A DNA stretch of 10,244 nucleotides, taken from an uncultured Eubacteriales bacterium (lineage in GTDB: Bacteria > Bacillota > Clostridia > Oscillospirales > Acutalibacteraceae). The first letter of the stretch is position 1, and every line of letters starts with the position of its first letter. A program made the translations under genes and the position numbers. The stretch lies in assembly GCA_900321595.1 (NCBI GenBank), contig ONWP01000364.1, forward strand, positions 1-10,244. The letters are read 5' to 3'. Below the pieces are notes generated by a model, which saw only the letters and a program-made list of their open reading frames with translations, made no database searches and was not told the DNA's origin. Shown piece by piece: positions 7,616 to 10,244 of the stretch.

Positions 7616-9545
7616 GGTTGAACGTGAGCGTCAGGACGTTTTGATCGTCCTTTCGCTCGTAGCGCATCGTGTCCGCGATCTGCCGGACGAGTCCGAGCCC
7701 CATGCCGCCGTTGTCCAGCAGGTCAAAGGCAGGCTGTTCGGTCTGAAGCGTGGGATCGAAGGCGGGGCCCGCGTCTGTAAACGTCGCCGTCAGCGCGCCG
7801 CTGTGCGACAGACGGAAGCCGAAGGTTTCCACGCCGGCGTAGGAGACGATATTTGTCATGATCTCCTCGCAGGCCAGCAGGATCTCGCGGGTGCGCGGCG
7901 TGTCGCCCGCCTCGGCAATAACCGCGTCGCGGATCTGCGCGAAAGCGGATTGTTTTGCCGGCAGAATGATATCGCGCGCGCTTTCGCTCCAATGCAGCGC
8001 CAGCATGGCGGTGTCGTCGAAGGGATCGCAGTCGCCGCAGAACGCGTCGAGCGCGTCGGAGACGCACCGAATCACGTCCTGCGCGTTTTCGGCGCCCCGC
8101 GACAGCGCTTCAAGCAGCCGGTCGTCGCCGAAAAACGCCTTGTCGCGGTTCACGGCTTCGGTCACGCCGTCGGTATAGATCAAGATCGTCTGCTCCGGCA
8201 AAAGCGCGGTTTCTTCATCCGCGATCTCATCGTCGTCAAACAGACCCAGCGGCGCGCCGGGCTTCGGGATCAGAAACGCGGCGGATTCCCTGACGAGCAC
8301 GGGATAGCAGTGCCCGGCGTTCGCGTATGTCAGACGGCCGGTCATCGGATCGAGTACGGCGGCGAAGACAGTTGCGAACAGACCCTCCGGGTTCAGCCTG
8401 CAAAGATCCCGGTTCGCCCGGGTCAGCGCGACGCCCGGATCGGCGCAGCCGAACAGCTGGTCGTGGATCGTGGTGCGCGCCATCGCCATGAAGATCGCGG
8501 CGCTGACGCCCTTGCCGGATACGTCGCCGACGACGACGCAGACGTTGCCGTCCTCACGCCTGAAGCAGTCGTAAAAGTCGCCGCCGACCGCCTTCGCCGG
8601 TCTGGTGCGGGCGATCACGCTGAAGGTGTCGCCGTTCAGCTTCGTCTCCTCCGGGACGAGGCCGTACTGGATGCGTCTGGCGACGCGTTCCTGCGTTTCG
8701 ACCTGCACGCGCTCCTGGGTGAGCGCTTCAATATCCGCGATGTACGCGTTGACGTCCGAGGCCGTGGATTTGAAGGTTTCCCGGATCTCGGCAACCTCCG
8801 CGACGGGCTTGTGTTTTGTCTTCAACGCCGGCAGCTCGCGCGTTTCCGCGAAGCGTTTCATCGCGTTTGAGATCTGCAGGACCGGCTCCGCGATGCGCCG
8901 GTTGATGGAGATCACCAGGATCACGAACGCGAGGATCTGCACGAACACGATCGGGATCGCGATGGACGTCGCCTGCCGGAGGATCTCCTCGCGCAGAATG
9001 GACAGATCGTATTCGCCGCCGATGAGCGCTGCGACGTTCCCCGCCGTGTCCTTATAGGGGACGAGCCAAGACATCGTGAAGCCGAAGGAATTGTCCAGCT
9101 TGAACCTGTGGGAATCTTCGCTGCCGTTGAGCGCGTCCCGTTCCATATCGTCGATCCCGTCAGTGTTGTCCGCCTCGATCCGGCGCATCGCGTCCAGGAA
9201 GGTGCCGTCGTCGCCGCTGCACGTCGCCAGCAGGTAATACCGGTTGCGCGCGTCCTCATTGACGCGGTACACGTACAGATATGTCATATCGAAGGCATCC
9301 GACAAGCGAATGAAATCCTCCTTGACGGCCTGCGGCAGATCCGCGTTTTTCGCGGTGAGAAGAGACGGATCCTGCGTACGCAGCAGGTGGGAGACGAAGC
9401 CGAAGCAGTTGAGCGCGTTCGTTTCGCTTTGGTTCATGATGGTTTCGTAACCGGTCGCATAGCTCCAGAGGATCGCGGTGACAACGGTGAGCGCGATCAT
9501 GCAGACGAAGAGCAGCGCCAGCCAGCGGCGCAGCGACACCTTCAC
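7611..9545 (-). CDS. Membrane sensor with HAMP, PP2C (SpoIIE/RsbU-type) phosphatase and RsbW-like ATPase domains
   Basis: This 644-residue protein probably switches the phosphorylation of the STAS protein encoded just upstream. It has a first membrane helix (about 8-28), an extracytoplasmic sensor region (about 30-190), a second helix (193-214), a HAMP segment with RIAEP at 217-221 and a helical linker to about 290. The PP2C domain (about 290-518) keeps its metal ligands: GGDFYD (Asp323), GDVSGKG (Asp341), YTDG (Asp459) and FDD (Asp510/511). The C-terminal GHKL ATPase domain (about 525-644) has E561-x-x-x-N565, DAGPAFDP (591-598) and GGMGLGLV (613-620), as in RsbW/SpoIIAB kinases. Phosphatase and probable kinase are thus in one chain. 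The start is GTG at 9545 and overlaps the STAS stop in GTGA; no good ribosome binding site precedes it, so coupled translation is likely. Unlike true SpoIIE it has two membrane helices, not about ten. The ligand sensed is unknown. Confidence 0.92.
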   Translation of the reverse strand: MKVSLRRWLALLFVCMIALTVVTAILWSYATGYETIMNQSETNALNCFGFVSHLLRTQDPSLLTAKNADLPQAVKEDFIRLSDAFDMTYLYVYRVNEDARNRYYLLATCSGDDGTFLDAMRRIEADNTDGIDDMERDALNGSEDSHRFKLDNSFGFTMSWLVPYKDTAGNVAALIGGEYDLSILREEILRQATSIAIPIVFVQILAFVILVISINRRIAEPVLQISNAMKRFAETRELPALKTKHKPVAEVAEIRETFKSTASDVNAYIADIEALTQERVQVETQERVARRIQYGLVPEETKLNGDTFSVIARTRPAKAVGGDFYDCFRREDGNVCVVVGDVSGKGVSAAIFMAMARTTIHDQLFGCADPGVALTRANRDLCRLNPEGLFATVFAAVLDPMTGRLTYANAGHCYPVLVRESAAFLIPKPGAPLGLFDDDEIADEETALLPEQTILIYTDGVTEAVNRDKAFFGDDRLLEALSRGAENAQDVIRCVSDALDAFCGDCDPFDDTAMLALHWSESARDIILPAKQSAFAQIRDAVIAEAGDTPRTREILLACEEIMTNIVSYAGVETFGFRLSHSGALTATFTDAGPAFDPTLQTEQPAFDLLDNGGMGLGLVRQIADTMRYERKDDQNVLTLTFNL

Positions 9546-9835
9546 GGTTCGATCGTCAGCCGGGAGGCGAGCCCTGTCATCGTCAGCACATGGCGGATCT
9601 CATCGGAGACGTGCCGCAGCGTCAGCGCGCCGTTCACTTTTTTGTAGGCCGCGACGATCTGCCGCAAACCGGCGGAGGAGACGTACGCAAGCTTCTCGCA
9701 GTCCAGCTCGATCGCCTTGACGTCGGCGGGCAGCGCGTCGAGCGCCTCGCCCAGCGCGGGCGCGGTCTCGGTGTCGAGCCAGCCCTCAGGCCTGAGGACG
9801 GCGGTTTCCTCTTTCATTGTCACTTCGATATTCAT
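9542..9835 (-). CDS. STAS-domain anti-anti-sigma factor-like protein (RsbV/SpoIIAA family)
   Basis: This is a 97-residue, single-domain protein of normal length for the RsbV/SpoIIAA family. The signature YVSSAGLR (51-58) aligns with the family block FMDSSGLG; Ser54 is the expected phosphorylation site, with Ser53 where an Asp is usual. The N-terminal GWLDTETAP (18-26) also fits the family. In known systems the unphosphorylated form binds an RsbW-type kinase and frees a sigma factor or other target, the kinase inactivates it, and a PP2C enzyme restores it. Here the kinase-like and phosphatase domains are both in the protein encoded immediately downstream, with a 4-base overlap. The ATG at 9835 fits the usual family start, with AAAGGTG about 9 bases upstream. 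The first 50 bases overlap the end of the phosphopantetheinyl transferase frame. The output target is not in the window. Confidence 0.9.
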   Translation of the reverse strand: MNIEVTMKEETAVLRPEGWLDTETAPALGEALDALPADVKAIELDCEKLAYVSSAGLRQIVAAYKKVNGALTLRHVSDEIRHVLTMTGLASRLTIEP

Positions 9836-10244
9836 ATACGGTCACACCTTTCTGTGATTCGTTTTGATAGCACCACGCGATGCAGTATCCCGGCACGGCG
9901 TCGGATTCGCCGAAATGAAACGTCCCCGGCGCGTCCGTGACGACGCGGATCGGATCGGTATCCGGGCGGATGCTGAACGCGCCGAGCGGCGTTGCGAGAC
10001 CGTCGCCGGTCGTTTTCAAAAAGCTTTCCTTGAGCGTCCACAGCCGGAAAAACGCGCGGTCGCGCGCGGACGCGTCCGGGATCCCGGATAAAAACGCGTA
10101 TTCGTCTTCCGCGAAAAACCGTTTCGCAAGACGCAGATCCGCCTGCGCGATCCGCTCCGCGTCGCAGCCGACCGGGCAGGCGCCGTCGCCCGCGTCAAAG
10201 GCGCACAGGGCGATCGTGCCGGCGTGCGAGAGGCTGAAACGGAA
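9786..10244 (-). CDS. Sfp-type 4'-phosphopantetheinyl transferase, C-terminal part (5' end outside window)
   Basis: Reading the complement strand from the window edge gives an open frame of 152 residues ending at TGA 9788-9786. It begins FRFSLSHAG, the family's substrate-binding SHAG/SHSG block. It then has VGCDAER (25-31 of the fragment), where Asp28 and Glu30 match the Mg-binding pair of Sfp, RFFAEDEYAFL (42-52), and LWTLKESFLK (68-77), the W-x-x-KES-x-x-K signature with metal-binding Glu73. Such enzymes move phosphopantetheine from coenzyme A onto a serine of carrier proteins for fatty acid, polyketide or peptide synthesis. The usual hydrophobic-Asp-hydrophobic-Glu around the metal site is C-D-A-E here, a mild variation. 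About 70-80 N-terminal residues should lie beyond the window. The 3' end overlaps the STAS gene by 50 bases in another frame. The first in-frame ATG in the fragment is at 10019, after the KES motif, so an ATG-based search would show only the tail. Confidence 0.87.
   Translation of the reverse strand, partial: FRFSLSHAGTIALCAFDAGDGACPVGCDAERIAQADLRLAKRFFAEDEYAFLSGIPDASARDRAFFRLWTLKESFLKTTGDGLATPLGAFSIRPDTDPIRVVTDAPGTFHFGESDAVPGYCIAWCYQNESQKGVTVYEYRSDNERGNRRPQA

Noticed and set aside
6730..7644. Open frame of 304 codons on the plus strand, opposite the EEP-family gene
   Set aside because: The minus strand carries every EEP catalytic block; the plus frame is a GC-driven shadow.
7641..8870. Open frame of 409 codons on the plus strand, opposite the sensor phosphatase
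   Set aside because: The minus strand carries all PP2C and ATPase motifs; this frame has none.
7611..9545. Sporulation phosphatase SpoIIE itself
   Set aside because: True SpoIIE has about ten membrane helices and no C-terminal RsbW-like ATPase domain; this protein has two helices, a sensor region and HAMP, so it is a general partner-switch regulator.
9832..10041. Alternative minus-strand frame starting at 10041 in the transferase region
   Set aside because: It lacks family motifs, while the frame running from the window edge carries SHAG, VGCDAE and LWTLKES.

Overview
The window looks like chromosomal DNA from a GC-rich member of the Bacillota, most likely a gut- or rumen-type Clostridium relative (for example Oscillospirales or Christensenellales). 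Support for this is a RsbV/SpoIIAA-like STAS protein with an RsbU/SpoIIE-type phosphatase, strong GGAGG-type ribosome binding sites, a GPH sugar transporter beside a cytoplasmic GH3 glycosidase, and compact operons. The taxon is an inference from gene style. No RNA genes, mobile elements, CRISPR arrays or long repeats were seen, and no gene-free stretch exceeds 90 bases.

The left two thirds is transcribed rightward. It starts with the 3' part of a calcineurin-like metallophosphoesterase (1-930). Next comes a tight three-gene membrane operon: a zinc-ribbon protein with about four membrane segments (980-1846), a single-pass anchored protein with a probable bacterial Ig-like C-terminal domain (1843-2946), and a GPH-family MFS sugar symporter with a TTG start (2939-4432). 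These genes overlap by 4 and 8 bases. A terminator-like hairpin follows, and only 17 bases beyond its T-run starts a GH3 beta-glycosidase resembling beta-xylosidases (4521-6596). The glycosidase has no signal peptide, so it probably splits short oligosaccharides brought in by the transporter. A clear intrinsic terminator (6623-6651) closes this strand.

The right third is transcribed leftward and converges on that terminator. Read in its own direction it carries an Sfp-type 4'-phosphopantetheinyl transferase cut by the window edge (10244-9786), a STAS anti-anti-sigma-type protein (9835-9542), a membrane sensor combining HAMP, PP2C phosphatase and RsbW-like ATPase domains (9545-7611), and an exported endonuclease/exonuclease/phosphatase-family enzyme (7581-6664). 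The first three overlap (50 and 4 bases) and the last follows after 29 bases. The STAS protein and the sensor form a compact partner-switching pair: one transmembrane protein carries both the phosphatase and a probable kinase domain acting on the STAS serine. The output of the switch is not in the window. A perfect TATAAT at the end of the sensor gene may let the last enzyme also be transcribed alone.

No clearly new biological system is proven here. The most interesting parts are the coupled phosphopantetheinyl transferase/partner-switch operon and the zinc-ribbon/Ig-like/symporter operon, whose first two members have no function I can assign.
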